Origin: Protopterus annectens
Taxonomy: Eukaryota > Chordata > Ceratodontiformes > Protopteridae
Direction: 5' to 3'
Assembly (NCBI RefSeq): GCF_019279795.1
Contig: NC_056738.1
Span: 479,496,785-479,560,784 of the forward strand
DNA length: 64,000 bases
The notes under the pieces were generated by a model, which made no database searches, was not told the DNA's origin, and saw only the letters and a program-made list of their open reading frames with translations. Below are positions 1-10,847 of this stretch, in pieces; the stretch's first letter is position 1; each line of letters begins with the position of its first letter. The translations under genes were made by a program, and so were the position numbers.

Positions 1-305
1 GAGTCATCAGTACCAGACTAAACATTGGACAGGAGTTTATGGTCTTCATCATATGTTTATCATCTGATTTCCCCACATCATCAGAATGGTCAGCCACACT
101 TTCCATCTGATCAAAGGCTACACCATGTCATGCAAGACTGTCCCCTTCCAGGCCTGACAATGGAACAATGCAGTAGTTAGAGTGCAATTGGCGTACTACC
201 AGAGAGGGCCCCCTGTACCATAAGTATTGTGTATGTGATCAAGTCATGTAATGCTGCCACCATGGTGTGCTCCTGTTCATGTATTTTGCATTACTGGGCA
301 CACAT
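1..305. other. Unassigned flank
   Basis: I see no gene, repeat end or RNA signal in this stretch. It is the outer flank of the CR1 element that starts at 306. Confidence 0.5.
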
Positions 306-2145
306 TTCATAGGTTCATAGGTGTGTACTAGGCTAATGGCCCTGGAGCCTTTACAAGCATAGCCCAAAAAAATTGCCCAGGCACCGTACCACCAGATGTT
401 AGTTCACAGTGCCCATATCCAGTAAGGCAACTGGAATGATCCCTAGAGTGAACTTTCTGTTACCCATCCACTCATCAAGATTTCACTGAAGAGGGCCAGC
501 GAGGTTCTCTGCTTGACATGAATGGGAAGCTTATTCCAGAGTATGGGCAGTCTTTGGGAGATGAACCTGTCCCTCCAGCATGTTCTGTTAATTGTGGTAA
601 TGAGGTTGTGATCTCTGGAGCATGTGTCATGGGGGGATTGGGATTTCTTTAGGTGTAGCATTTCAAGTAGGGCTAGGTCAGACATGGCTTTGTAAGTCAA
701 GCATAGATCACATCTAAGTAGACAATAAGAGACTGAGAACAGCTGAAGTTTCTTGAGTGTGTCCATGTAGGCTGTGTTTAAGGCTTAGGATCCTTTTTGT
801 AAGGTACTTTTGTGGCCTCTCCAGTTGTTGTAGGTGTCTGGTCAGGTACATGCCAAACAGGGTGTTATATTCGTTGATTGGATTAATGAGGGATGAGTAG
901 AGAGGGATGATGACCTCTTTCTTCCTGGATACAAAACCTTTGGTTATAAGATGTGCCACGTAGAAGGACTTTCTGACCACAGTGGCAATGTGGTGGTCAA
1001 AGGTGAGGTGGCTGTCGACCTGGGTGCCCAGATCTCTTATGGCCCCATCAGCGTTCAGTGGGCTCGCATCAATGTGGTAACTTGTGGGAACTGAGTTTTT
1101 TCCAAAGGGGGATGATAACGCATTTTTGGTGTTAAGCTTCAGGTCATGGTTCTGACACCAGTCATTGGTCTCAGAGAGGCCCTTTTGTAGGATGTCTGCA
1201 TCACTTGGGGAGTTGATAATAACTCCTAGCTTGCAGTCATCAGTGAACTTGGTCAGCCAGAGTCCTTCTGTGTTGGCCTGGACTTCTGAGAAGTAGATGC
1301 CAAACAAGAGGGGGCCAGGACTGGGCCCTGTGGAACTCTACTCATGACTGATCGACAGCCTGACTTAGAATCCAGAACTTTCACAATGTGGGTCCTGTCT
1401 GTGAGCCAGTTTGCAACCCACCTAGTGATGTAAGGATTGATGCCTAGTTTGGTGAGTTTATCAATGATACCTGAGTGGGGAATAGTATCAAATGCCTTTG
1501 CCAGGTTGAGGTAGGCTGTATGCACAGCCTTGCCCTCATCCACAGCCTTGGTGACTGCCTTGAAGAAGTCAATGAGATTCACCAGGCAGGATCTCCCTTG
1601 GACAAAGGCAAACTGTGTGGGGTCAAGAGTTTGGAGATTGCCTATATCTTTGTTAAGCAGTTACATAATGATGCGCTCCATAGCTTTGCATACCAGACTC
1701 ATCAAGCTAATGGAACTATAGTTCCCAAGGTCTGTAGTTGCTCCCCCTTTATGGAGTGGGATGACTGTAGCAGTGTGCTGTTTGATAGGAACATAGCCTG
1801 AGGTAAGGCTGTGATTGAACAGGATGCACAGATGTGGTGCCAGTCCATTTTGTAGCTCATGTAAGATGCAGCCAGAGATATTATCAGGTCCCATGGATGC
1901 TATATTCTTGGCTTTGGACAATGAAGCTTTTACCTGTGCCACAGAAATGGTGGGTACCAGGCTTTCTTCTGGTATGTGATAGGGCCCTGGGGTGAGGGGT
2001 AAAGTTGGCACTGAATCTGTCAGCCAGTATGTTGGTTATATCTGTTGGCTCAGTATAGGAGGTGCCATTGTGCAATAGCTCAGAGCAAATTTGGGTATTG
2101 CCTTTGAGGTTTTTGATATAGCTATAGAAGGCTTTGTGGTTGTTT
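306..2145 (-). mobile_element. CR1 LINE copy 1, 5'-truncated (RT to 3' end)
   Basis: A CR1 non-LTR retrotransposon read on the minus strand. Its 3' end is at low coordinates, where two 8-base units (TTCATAGG on the plus strand) match the terminal 8-mer repeat that is the hallmark of CR1. Reverse transcriptase pieces run in order from high to low coordinate. The N-terminal RT part (TATVIPLHKGG) lies at 1661-2011. The fingers/palm part (AFDTIPHSGI, then VPQGPVLAP) is at 1253-1582. The catalytic strand (TKFTDDCKL, where the family has FADD) and the C-terminal domain (PLYSSLINPI, LWNKLPIHV) are at 443-1307. Several frameshifts separate the pieces. It aligns well with the CR1 at 17.9-22.3 kb until about 2145, where the match stops. 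There is no endonuclease or ORF1, so it is a typical dead-on-arrival 5'-truncated copy. Confidence 0.92.
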
Positions 2146-5100
2146 ATTGTGTCAGCAGGGGCTTGCAGTCAATCTTGTGCTGGGGACATGTGCATGTGCA
2201 ATTTATTTACTTAGCTATGCTTGTCCTGCTTGTTTATGTACCAGCTTTATCATGCATGGATTTCCTTACTACTGTGAACATATGTTGTCCATCTCCCTTC
2301 AACCTTATAGCTTTGGCCTATGTGTTTCACATATACCTGGCATATGTAAATGCATATGTGCACCATCGTGTGATGTATCATCTTTGCAATGTAGACATAT
2401 TGGGACAATATGACACTGTACCACCATGTTAAGTTATCATACACATGCAAGGCATAAACACACAAGGTGGTAGTAATTGAATAGATTCCATTGGTGTTCA
2501 TATTTTTCTTGTGTTGTGCATTACCCAGACATTTGTCTGCTTCCTGCATATCTATGTATGCACAGCTTACATTCCTTAATTTTTATTATTCATATGCTAT
2601 TTCATAGTGTATAGGTATCACCATGTGCTTCCCATTTCATGTCATTGGTGTGGATATGTGTGATGAGCCTTCTTCGTGTTTGGCTTGAATGATGTCATTG
2701 CATGTCGCTCATTTACATTACACACCTGAACACCATCCGTGTTGCCTTTGGCATGGAATACCATCTTTGACATCTGGATCTCATTTCTTCTGTCTTAGTG
2801 GTGTGTATACTTATTCGTTTCTTACACAGTCACATTACTCTTTTGCTTCAGTACTGTTGCTTGGCACTGTGCTTAGTGGTTTGCCTATAGCAAGCAGAGA
2901 TGAAGGTTCTAATCTATCCACCACTTTTCATACTTTTCAGCCAGGCTCCTATTGGTATGACTGTCACACAGTTTGCAAAATCTCAGCACTGCTTTTGGTG
3001 CATAATGTATTCTTGATGTCCACCATGGCTGATATGCATTCGTTCTCTGTTTGTCATCTTTCCTTACCCATGTTTTGCAGTCCATATGTGTGCTGTGTAC
3101 TTTCCTTATTCTTTATGTATATTACCTATCTTTGTCCATCATGTCTTGTGATACTTGTTATATGTTTGTACCCACACTTTTCCTCAACTCCTCTTTCGTT
3201 AACTTTTTCATAACATCTTGGGCCTATTTCCAACAAAAAATTTGCCCACGCTCCTCTGACTCTTCCTCTGATGTTCCTATTCCATCATTCCTCTTTTTGT
3301 GCCCCTCTTCTTCACTCTTACCTCACATCTGCTTTGTTATCACCCTTATTCCTTGGGTGTGTGCATTACTTGTGTTGCCCACACATATCCCACACCTATG
3401 GTTAACTACTGTTCACATAGGTGATGTAGCTGTGATTGTTTCTGTGCATTAATTGATTATTTTTTTAATAGAATTTATGTAGATTATGATGGATTCCAAA
3501 ATTGATAATGGTTGTGTTTATATACAGCTCTCTGTGTTTTAAGACGATATCCATAACATATTGCAGATATTTATCATTTTTCTGTACTGTTGCTAATGCC
3601 CATTTGTCTTCAGCCAGTGTGTTCCACATATTACTGACTTGTTACTTTGAGTTTGCATACATTCTACACATGTACATTGGTAATGAACATATATCACTTT
3701 ATTGAAGTGTTTTCCTTGTAATATGATTTTCCCACATCTGATTGTAGTTGCGCTAATGTCACAAGTTATTTGTTATGTCTGCATTGTGCTGAGTTATGCT
3801 CATTAGACTGTCACACACTTGCATATAATGTGGCTTGCTGCAAATCTGGGGTGGAAGTTATTGTAATTTGATAAATTCCACAAACTTTATGGAATCCATT
3901 CTCTAGCTTGGCTGGGTTTCTCTTGCAATCAGTACTCCCAACATGGGTGTACACCAGTCTGTAGGCTGTGTTATATTTTCTATAATGCCTCCATTTTCCA
4001 TCCTACTAAAGTTCTGTTAAGTTTTCTGTATCGGGTAGAGGGCTATGCATGCTGAATTCACTCCATATCCTTGTGCATTTGCCTGAATTTTCACCCCTTC
4101 TATCTGAGGCAAAGTATGCTCCATGTGTTTTGCAAACCTATATTTACAGGCCCTACCACCAGCCTTACTCCTGTGGAATAATTCAACTGAATTTTGAATG
4201 ATGAATCAAAAACACAGAGAGGGACATTATTCTGACATTTTTTTTACTAAATAGGTCCAAACTTGGAGAGGTAAGGTACAACGAGAGACCGCGCGAGATA
4301 TTGATGGAGCTTGTTATGCAGCAAGAATTGGCTTATGCTGTCTATTTCACTCAGTCTCTGCATTCAAATAGCAGGTTTGACTGCTAGTTAATATCAAGTA
4401 CCTTCATGACAAGAGTAGAGTATGTTGAAACTCCATCTTGCTTTTCTATAGGTCATGAGGCTCTTATGATCCAGCTTTAGCTTTTAGTATCACCATCATC
4501 CCAACCTGCTAAGCAGTGAAGACTATCCCCACCTACTTTGCAGGATCTGGAAACTAAGAATTATTTGTCACAGGCAGTCTCATGTTGTTTGTTGTTAAAC
4601 TCCTTTGGAAATGTACTAGAGTTAGTTCACTGGAGCAGCATAACATCTGAAATGAAAATATGTTACATGGCTTCTGAAACAGGTTTGATGAGTTGATGAG
4701 GATGTGCATCAGTAAACAGTAGAAGGAGTGGTAGCAGAAGCTTATGAGAGATGCATTTAAATCTAGTTTTAATAACCAAGGTGCACTGCAGGACTAAAGA
4801 AGGGACCTTTCTTAAAAAAGGGAATAATCGGAAGCACTTTCAGTGCAGAAATAAAGCTTTGAATATGACCCAGGTGACCTATGATTGATTAGCTGAACAG
4901 ACACCAAATGGAACAGATAGAAAGGATAGGCATGCCTGTTCTTGAGGGGAGTGGATAGATTCGGGCCACCCCATGCCATAATCCCTCAAGGAAGAGGCAG
5001 CCATACTTGGAATATTCATGGGGTGTCACCAGCCATTAATGTGGTAACCTTCCTCAGCTGGTGTATGGAAACAGGCATGCACAAGAGAAGGTATAGTGGC

Positions 5101-5994
5101 CCATGGCAATGTGGACTATATGTCTCCCTCAAAGGGCAAATACTAGGGAATTAAAAGAAATACACTGTTATTGTTGGGATGTCAGTGAGGGTACAAGCCA
5201 CCCCTCATGGCTGCCTAATGTCCCTTGGATAAATCTTATTCCTGTGCTGGAGATACCAGTACAGGTGAAAGAATGGCCCAAGACCACTTGAGGAATGTTT
5301 GATGACTGGCAGACACTGGGACACAAAATATACAGAAAAACAAAGAAAGTAGCAGTACTTGAATGACACAACTACTGAACCATGAGCTATGGGGGACAGA
5401 CTGAACTGTCCCCTTGTATACTATCTGAAATGGAGATAGAGAGAGAGAGAAAAATAGTAATGCTTAGTGGAAAAAGGAATGCCCATTTTGCTGACCTTTT
5501 GAGTATTAATAAGTTATTTTGCTTAAAAACATCCTAACCTGTACCAAGACTCAGTAGATGGCCAGGGTAGAAGTAAGAGGATTGTGCAAATATTTAGCTA
5601 GCAGGGTCCTCCATCCACCGCCTGAGTTCAAGAGATCCTTTTATAATCCTTTTTTATAAACACCTTAATTCAGGATATCTGTGAAACTGCAGCTTGGGTT
5701 TCTATTCATGTTTTTAATGAACAATAGAGGTTGGATTGTTAGACCAGAACTGGGGAAGGTTTCACCTCTGCATGATATGTTTGCATAGAACCATCCAACC
5801 CCCTGTATTGGAGGATATTGGGTACAATGATTTGTACTCCAACCAGGTGGAAAAACTGGTGATAGGTATCTTTATTATGAGAATATTATGACTGTGTGAG
5901 ATACTCCCCAAAACAGTAAATTCGCAGATGTTAGTAGTCATGCTGCTGCTTATGCTTTCACTCATCCAATTTTATTTGTCTTATATATGACCAG
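2146..5994. other. Unassigned AT-rich stretch
   Basis: No recognisable gene, transposon end or RNA gene. It contains one fairly long open frame on the plus strand (2689-3213, 174 codons). That frame is rich in Cys, His, Leu and Ser and has no motif I recognise. The region is pyrimidine-rich on this strand, which lengthens frames by chance. A short GA tract lies near 5437-5451. An open frame at 4942-5154 also has no recognisable domain. The stretch may contain old, unrecognisable transposon debris. Confidence 0.4.
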
Positions 5995-6180
5995 TTGGCT
6001 TAATGATTAAGGTTTTCACCTCCCATGCATAAGGTGCAAGGTTTCATCATGACTGCTAGCCAATGGCTGTTTGGAGTTTGCACATTCTCCCTGTGTTTAT
6101 GTGGGGGGTTTTCCCACCTCCAAAAAACATGCTGAGTGTTTCCATCTCAAACTCACCATTGAGTGGAGCTGTGGGGAGCA
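5995..6180 (+). mobile_element. V-SINE-like fragment (tRNA-type head plus V core)
   Basis: A tRNA-like head (TGGCTTAATGATTAAGG, A-box-like, then GTGCAAGGTTTC, a weak B box) is followed by a core resembling the vertebrate V-SINE centre: TTTGGAGTTTGCACATTCTC near 6070, then GTGGG...TTTTCCCACCTCCAAAAAACATGC. The same core occurs in better condition at 19,824-20,090 and 37,079-37,325. Downstream, 6181-6374 does not match those copies and is unassigned. It could be a diverged tail or the 5' untranslated part of the RTE element that follows. Confidence 0.5.
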
Positions 6181-6521
6181 GCACAAACTCTACATGGTGC
6201 CCTATAGGGGGAAGAGATGTATAGACCAACTGCTTTGTGCATCTACTGTGGTGCACAGTATCCACAAGACAGCAGAACACTGATCACAGGCTAAACATCA
6301 TGGCAGGTCTAGCCACTTAGCGGCATAAAATATGGCTCTAGGTGATTTGGTTCTGTTGACTAATGTTACCAAATGCCAAATGCTACGGGTATTTGCTGGT
6401 GATAAGTGGGTTGCTCCAACCTACACCAGGGACCCATGCTAATGAAGGTAGGGGTGTATGTGCCCCTATTTGCCAGTGTGTACAGTTGCCCAGCCTGGGT
6501 TACCTGGTATAGCTCTGTTGA

Positions 6522-7419
6522 GTGAAAGCTAGTTGTAAAACCTATCACCCTGCCAAATATGATCTAAGAACTGCTACACTCAATGTAGGGTCACTGACAG
6601 TTTGGAGCTTGAAAGTGGATGACATGATGGTATGGAGGAGGCTGGACATCTTATGTATCCAACAGACAAGATGGAGGGGCAGTGCAACAAAGCCACTTAG
6701 CTTAGGATCCAGACTCTACTACTCAGAAAGTGAACAGGATAGAAATGGTGTTGGAATTGTGATGAGAGAGGGGGGGGCTTCACAAGGCAGTGAGGAATGC
6801 CATCAGAATTAGTGACAGACTCATGGCAATCAGACTCCTGTGTAATGATAGGGCAGTATTCATAATCTCAGCCTATGCCCCATAGCAGGATTGTGATAGT
6901 GAAGAGAAAAGTATATTCAGACAGCAGTTGCAGGGCCTACTAGATAAAGCAGGACAATATGAATTCTTGTTGATAATGGGTGACTTGAATGCACATATTA
7001 GAACAGACAGAACAAGATATGAGGACTGTCTGGGTCCACTTAGGTGGGGCAACAGGAATAAAGAAGTAGAGGCCATTCTAGACTTCTGTCTGGCAAATGG
7101 CTTTTTAGTAGCTGACTCTGTTCAGAAAGAGAGACAGTCACAAGATCATATACAAGAGTGGCCAACTCAGGTAGACTTCCTCCTAGTATGGAAGGGGCAC
7201 TGGGGTAGTATCAATGATTGCAAAGGCATCCCCAATGAAACAGTCTGCCCACAGCATAAACCACTGGTTGCCACAATCAGCTGCAAGCAGTGGTCAAAGA
7301 AGGCTCTAAGGTCAACAGAGACCAGGCTGAAGACTTGGAAGTTGACTGAAGAGAAAGTACAGTTCAAGGAATTACTCAGTGCTGTAGCACCCCAAGAAGA
7401 GGAGGAAATAGGTGGTTGA
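6522..7419 (+). pseudogene. RTE endonuclease domain
   Basis: Two frames make up the AP-endonuclease-like domain that nicks target DNA for target-primed reverse transcription. The first (6522-6812) has LRTATLNVGSLT near its residue 16 and DILCIQQTRWRGS near residue 43. These are the N (Asn) and QE-type metal motifs, with QT where the family has QE. The second (6928-7419) has LLIMGDLNAHI near residue 14 and a late QHKPLVA (the family has an H-bearing QH.LLVA motif). A frameshift around 6770-6930 separates them. Lengths agree with the roughly 230-residue endonuclease of RTE elements. Confidence 0.85.
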
Positions 7420-7824
7420 AGAAGAATGTCAGAGCCTCAAAGCAGCATGTGTGAGGCCTACAGAACAAATATGCTGCTGAGCCAGGTATGGAAATAAGGT
7501 ACTTAAGGAAAGCTGGTTGTGGAATGCAGAAGTCCAGGAAGTCATCAAAAGAAAGAATGAGTGCAGGAAAAAGAGGGAGATAGAAAAGACAGACTAGGCT
7601 AGGAAGGAATACTGGTTGGCAAACAAAGACACTAAGAAAGGAGATGCAATAGCAAAGAACAGGACATCAGAGGCATTCAAACAGTTTCTGGAAAGTGACT
7701 CAGTAAGTGGCACAAAGAAACTGGATCAGGTTGCAAGTCAAAGACAGAAAGATAAAGAAGATAGTGAGGCACCCTTCATAAGGGATGCCAGCAACAACCT
7801 GCTCAACAGTCCACAGGACATTAA

Positions 7825-8839
7825 ATGCAGATGGAAGTGTACTTTCAGCTGCTTCTGAATGAAGAAAACCCCACAGAAGCTGTACTGCCCCAGACATGGC
7901 TTACAATTAGAGAAGAAATGGAGCCCACCCTAGAAGAAGTAAGAACAGCATTAAGTAAAATGAATTCAGGGAAAGCAGCTGGCTCAGATGAGGTCATAGC
8001 AGTGAGGAGAGAAAGACGTATCCCAGATGACTGGAAAATAAGCATACTCATGCCAGTGTACAAGAACAAAGGGGACATCCACAACCATGGGCAGTACAGA
8101 AGTATCAAACTCTTGTCACATTCTGAAGATGGTGATTGATAAATGAATATGCATAGTAGCAGAAAGTAAGATGGGAGATGAGCAGTTCAGATTCAGATCA
8201 GGATCCAGCACAACTGACCTGATGTTTGCAGTGAGACAGATAGTTGAGAAGAAGCTAGAGATGAGGATAAATTCCAATTGGGCATTCCTAGACTTGGCGA
8301 AAGTGTATGACAATGTGTCTAGAAAGCTGATTTGGGCAGTCCTGTGGTGGTTCAAAGTCCCAGAAACATTGGTAGAATTAGCACAGGCTATGCACAAAGA
8401 TCCAGTGACTCAAGTACAAACATTGTTTAGTCTCACAGAGGGGTTCCCAATGGTAGTGGGTGTGCATCAAGGTTCAGCTCTGAGCCCACTGGTCATTGAT
8501 CGCATTTCAAGCAGGTCAGAGGGGACAGATCAACAAATGCCGTATACAGACAATGTGCCATTACAGGCAGACCCTGAGCAAGAACTTCAGCAAAGGATAG
8601 GAGAATGGAATTCAAAACTGAATGCACATGCGATGAAATTAAGTACAGATAAGATGGTGGTAATGGCAGCAAATTGGGGATATCAGAAGAAACTGATAAT
8701 TGAGATAGAAGGGAAGATAGTGGAACAGGTTCACAGCTTCAAGTATCTGTATGATACAGAAACACGGGGAGTAAAGGCAGAGCAGATGAGGAAGTCAAAG
8801 GTGATGGAGACAGGTGGCAGGATGCACACTGTGGGATAG
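7825..8839 (+). pseudogene. RTE reverse transcriptase domain
   Basis: Frame 7825-8139 carries the RT entry motifs: MNSGKAAGSDEVIA, then PDDWKISILMPVYKNKGD and YRSIKLLSH. Frame 8171-8839 carries QFRFRSGSSTTDLMFAVRQ (fingers), FLDLAKVYDNVSRKLIW (palm, motif A region) and VGVHQGSALSPL (motif B). The catalytic motif C region is degenerate (YTDNVPL where the family has FADDI), followed by VHSFKYL. The residues shown differ from the catalytic consensus, so the enzyme would be inactive even without the frame breaks. Confidence 0.85.
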
Positions 8840-9176
8840 AATGAAAAATGAGGACTTAAGAGCAGAAGTCAAAGTAGCTATAAGTGCAGAAAAGATCAAA
8901 GAGAACAGATAACAGTGGTTTCAGACACATGTTCAGAAAGGCAGAAGACAATATGGTGAAGAAGATTTGGAACAGACAGAAAGAAGGTAAGAGGAAACGA
9001 GGACTTCCAGCAAAGAGAGAGGTGGATTGTATGAAAGAAGATCTGTGACAGTCAGGCATGAGTGTCAAAGAAGGCTGGACTGTGGCATTGAATTGAGCGA
9101 GATAGCGACAGTTGACACAACACCCCAACCCCTATGTAGAAAATGGGAAGGGGGTAGAGGGTTGATGATGATGTAT

Positions 9177-9540
9177 GCATTTTATGGCTATACTTGATTG
9201 TATGTATCTGTCCAGTATTCAGTATATTCTTTGATCTTATATCTTTCCCTGTAGATATTGTCACTCTGCTTTAATGTTAAATAAACATTCCTTACAAATA
9301 GTATTCTCATTTAGTCATCCTTTTAATTAAATTAGTTACAAATGTGTATTCATCGCATTTGTTTACCATAACTCTCATTATGGCTAAAAAGTACTGTCTT
9401 CACATTCACATTCCTCAGAGCGACAGTGCAAGCTTGGGGTGGATGTCAATTGACTTTGTTTTTGGCTGTTGGAAAACCATTATGACACCCAGTGGCAGGC
9501 ATACTTCTATTAATGGCAGTACTGTAATGCTAAGGTTGGG
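9177..9540. other. Unassigned spacer
   Basis: I see no gene or repeat. It lies between the RTE tail and the CR1-tailed SINE. Confidence 0.4.
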
Positions 9541-9680
9541 GTTTGGCATAATGGCTACGGTGTTTATCTCACAGACAAGAGGTACAGGGTTTAATTTTCA
9601 CTAAGAGGAAATTGGCTAGGCTTAATATGGTCCACAAGGGCAGCTAGCCTAGTACTTACCTATGGACCTCAAGAAAATAT
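9541..9680 (+). mobile_element. tRNA-headed SINE with CR1-like tail
   Basis: It starts with a tRNA-like head: TTTGGCATAATGGCTACGG, an A-box-like stretch, and GTACAGGGTTTAATTTTC, a B-box-like stretch about 50 bases on. The head runs straight into a CR1-type 3' tail (TTGGCTAGGCTTAATATGG, then CTAGCCTAGTACTTACCTATG). That tail closely resembles the last 60 or so bases of the CR1 copies here, for example at 28,770-28,827 and 47,200-47,263. A Pol III head joined to the tail of a resident LINE is how SINEs borrow LINE machinery, so this SINE was probably mobilised by the local CR1 enzyme. Confidence 0.6.
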
Positions 9681-10847
9681 ACCCTCTTTCTGTAGATGAA
9701 GCAAATACAAGTAAGCAAATTTAATTACTGTGGGAGTGCTCAGTAGGAGCTCATCTATGGTATGAAATTGAAGAGCCTGTAAGTTGATTTTTTTTTTTTA
9801 TTTGGAAAGGATGATGCATAAGTCTGCTGTATCCAGGTTTGATTATCAGCATCAGAATGAACTCCATCATGCTAATACTGATATTTAGAACTTTGACATG
9901 GCAAAATGTCAAACCATTTGGAATAATATGGTTTGAAAAATTCATCTGAAGATCCCAGCAATCTGTAATTAAAAAATAAAAAGCAATCAGACTTCTTTAC
10001 AGCAAAAAAGCACATTTTGGAATTCATTGTTTTCAGTTGTGTTCTAGCTTTGGTCAAGGGATAAAAGAGAAAAAGTCCAGCAAAATAAATCGCCCATTGT
10101 ATTCTGCCATATATATGATATGATGATGCATCTGGTGCAAATGATCTAGCAGCTGCACAAAGACTGAATAGTTGAATGCTGTTCACACAGACAGCACTGG
10201 AAAAGAAATGTCAACATTCTGCTGTTGAGGTCGGCAGTCTGATTGCGTCGGCATCATCAACATCATCATCATCATCATCAGTGATATGAGCTCTAAAAGT
10301 AGATACAGGCCCTTGATGAGTTGGCTGAGGTGCGGGATGGGAGGGTGACCTGATCATTACCCTGCTGATCTTTCTTGATAGAAAAACAGGAATATCATGC
10401 AGCCTGTACAGCATCTAGCTAAGGTAAAAGTGATTCTATAATAAAGCAGTATAAGTCCAATGGCATGACAAATGACTAGGCTCTACATGGTAAGGCCGAT
10501 GCATTACACATTACAACTCCTGTCTTGCTTCTATGACTGCTTAAGCTAGGGCTCTTCACTAGTGGACTGGCTCACTGATTATTCAGAAAGTTTGGTACAC
10601 TGCCTCCACCCCATGCTCATTGCTGCCTGGTTCCATTTACAAAACTTAAAAACTCTCTCCATGAAGGGATTACAAAACTGCTGATCAAAAAGTCACTATA
10701 GGGGGAAGAAGAGATATACAGTACCTTATGTGTTATGATATGTTTGATGAACTCATGAGTGAGCTGTACAAGTATGCAACATTTGTATTTTTGTGGAAGC
10801 TTAAAGATCATAGGCTGCTCTGGTTTTGTCAGTTTGCACATCTGTTC
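9681..10847. other. Unassigned stretch with a short (ATC)n tract
   Basis: No gene or element is recognised. A simple (ATC)n tract lies at about 10,252-10,280. The region has poly(T)/poly(A) runs but no clear transposon ends. Confidence 0.4.

Larger units (their letters stand above)
6375..9176 (+). mobile_element. RTE-clade LINE, decayed but near full coding length
   Basis: An RTE-type LINE with a single polyprotein in the usual order: apurinic endonuclease (6522-7419), then reverse transcriptase (about 7825-8839), then the short C-terminal region (about 8940-9120, KRKRGLPAKR then VDCMKEDL). The tail has TGATGATGATG near 9160, like the short repeat that ends many RTE elements. The copy has several frameshifts and stops and is dead. 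The 5' limit is uncertain. I set it where the V-SINE-like match has faded and the RTE-style leader begins. The BovB/RTE-type order and the motifs below make the clade secure; the subfamily is not determined. Confidence 0.88.
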
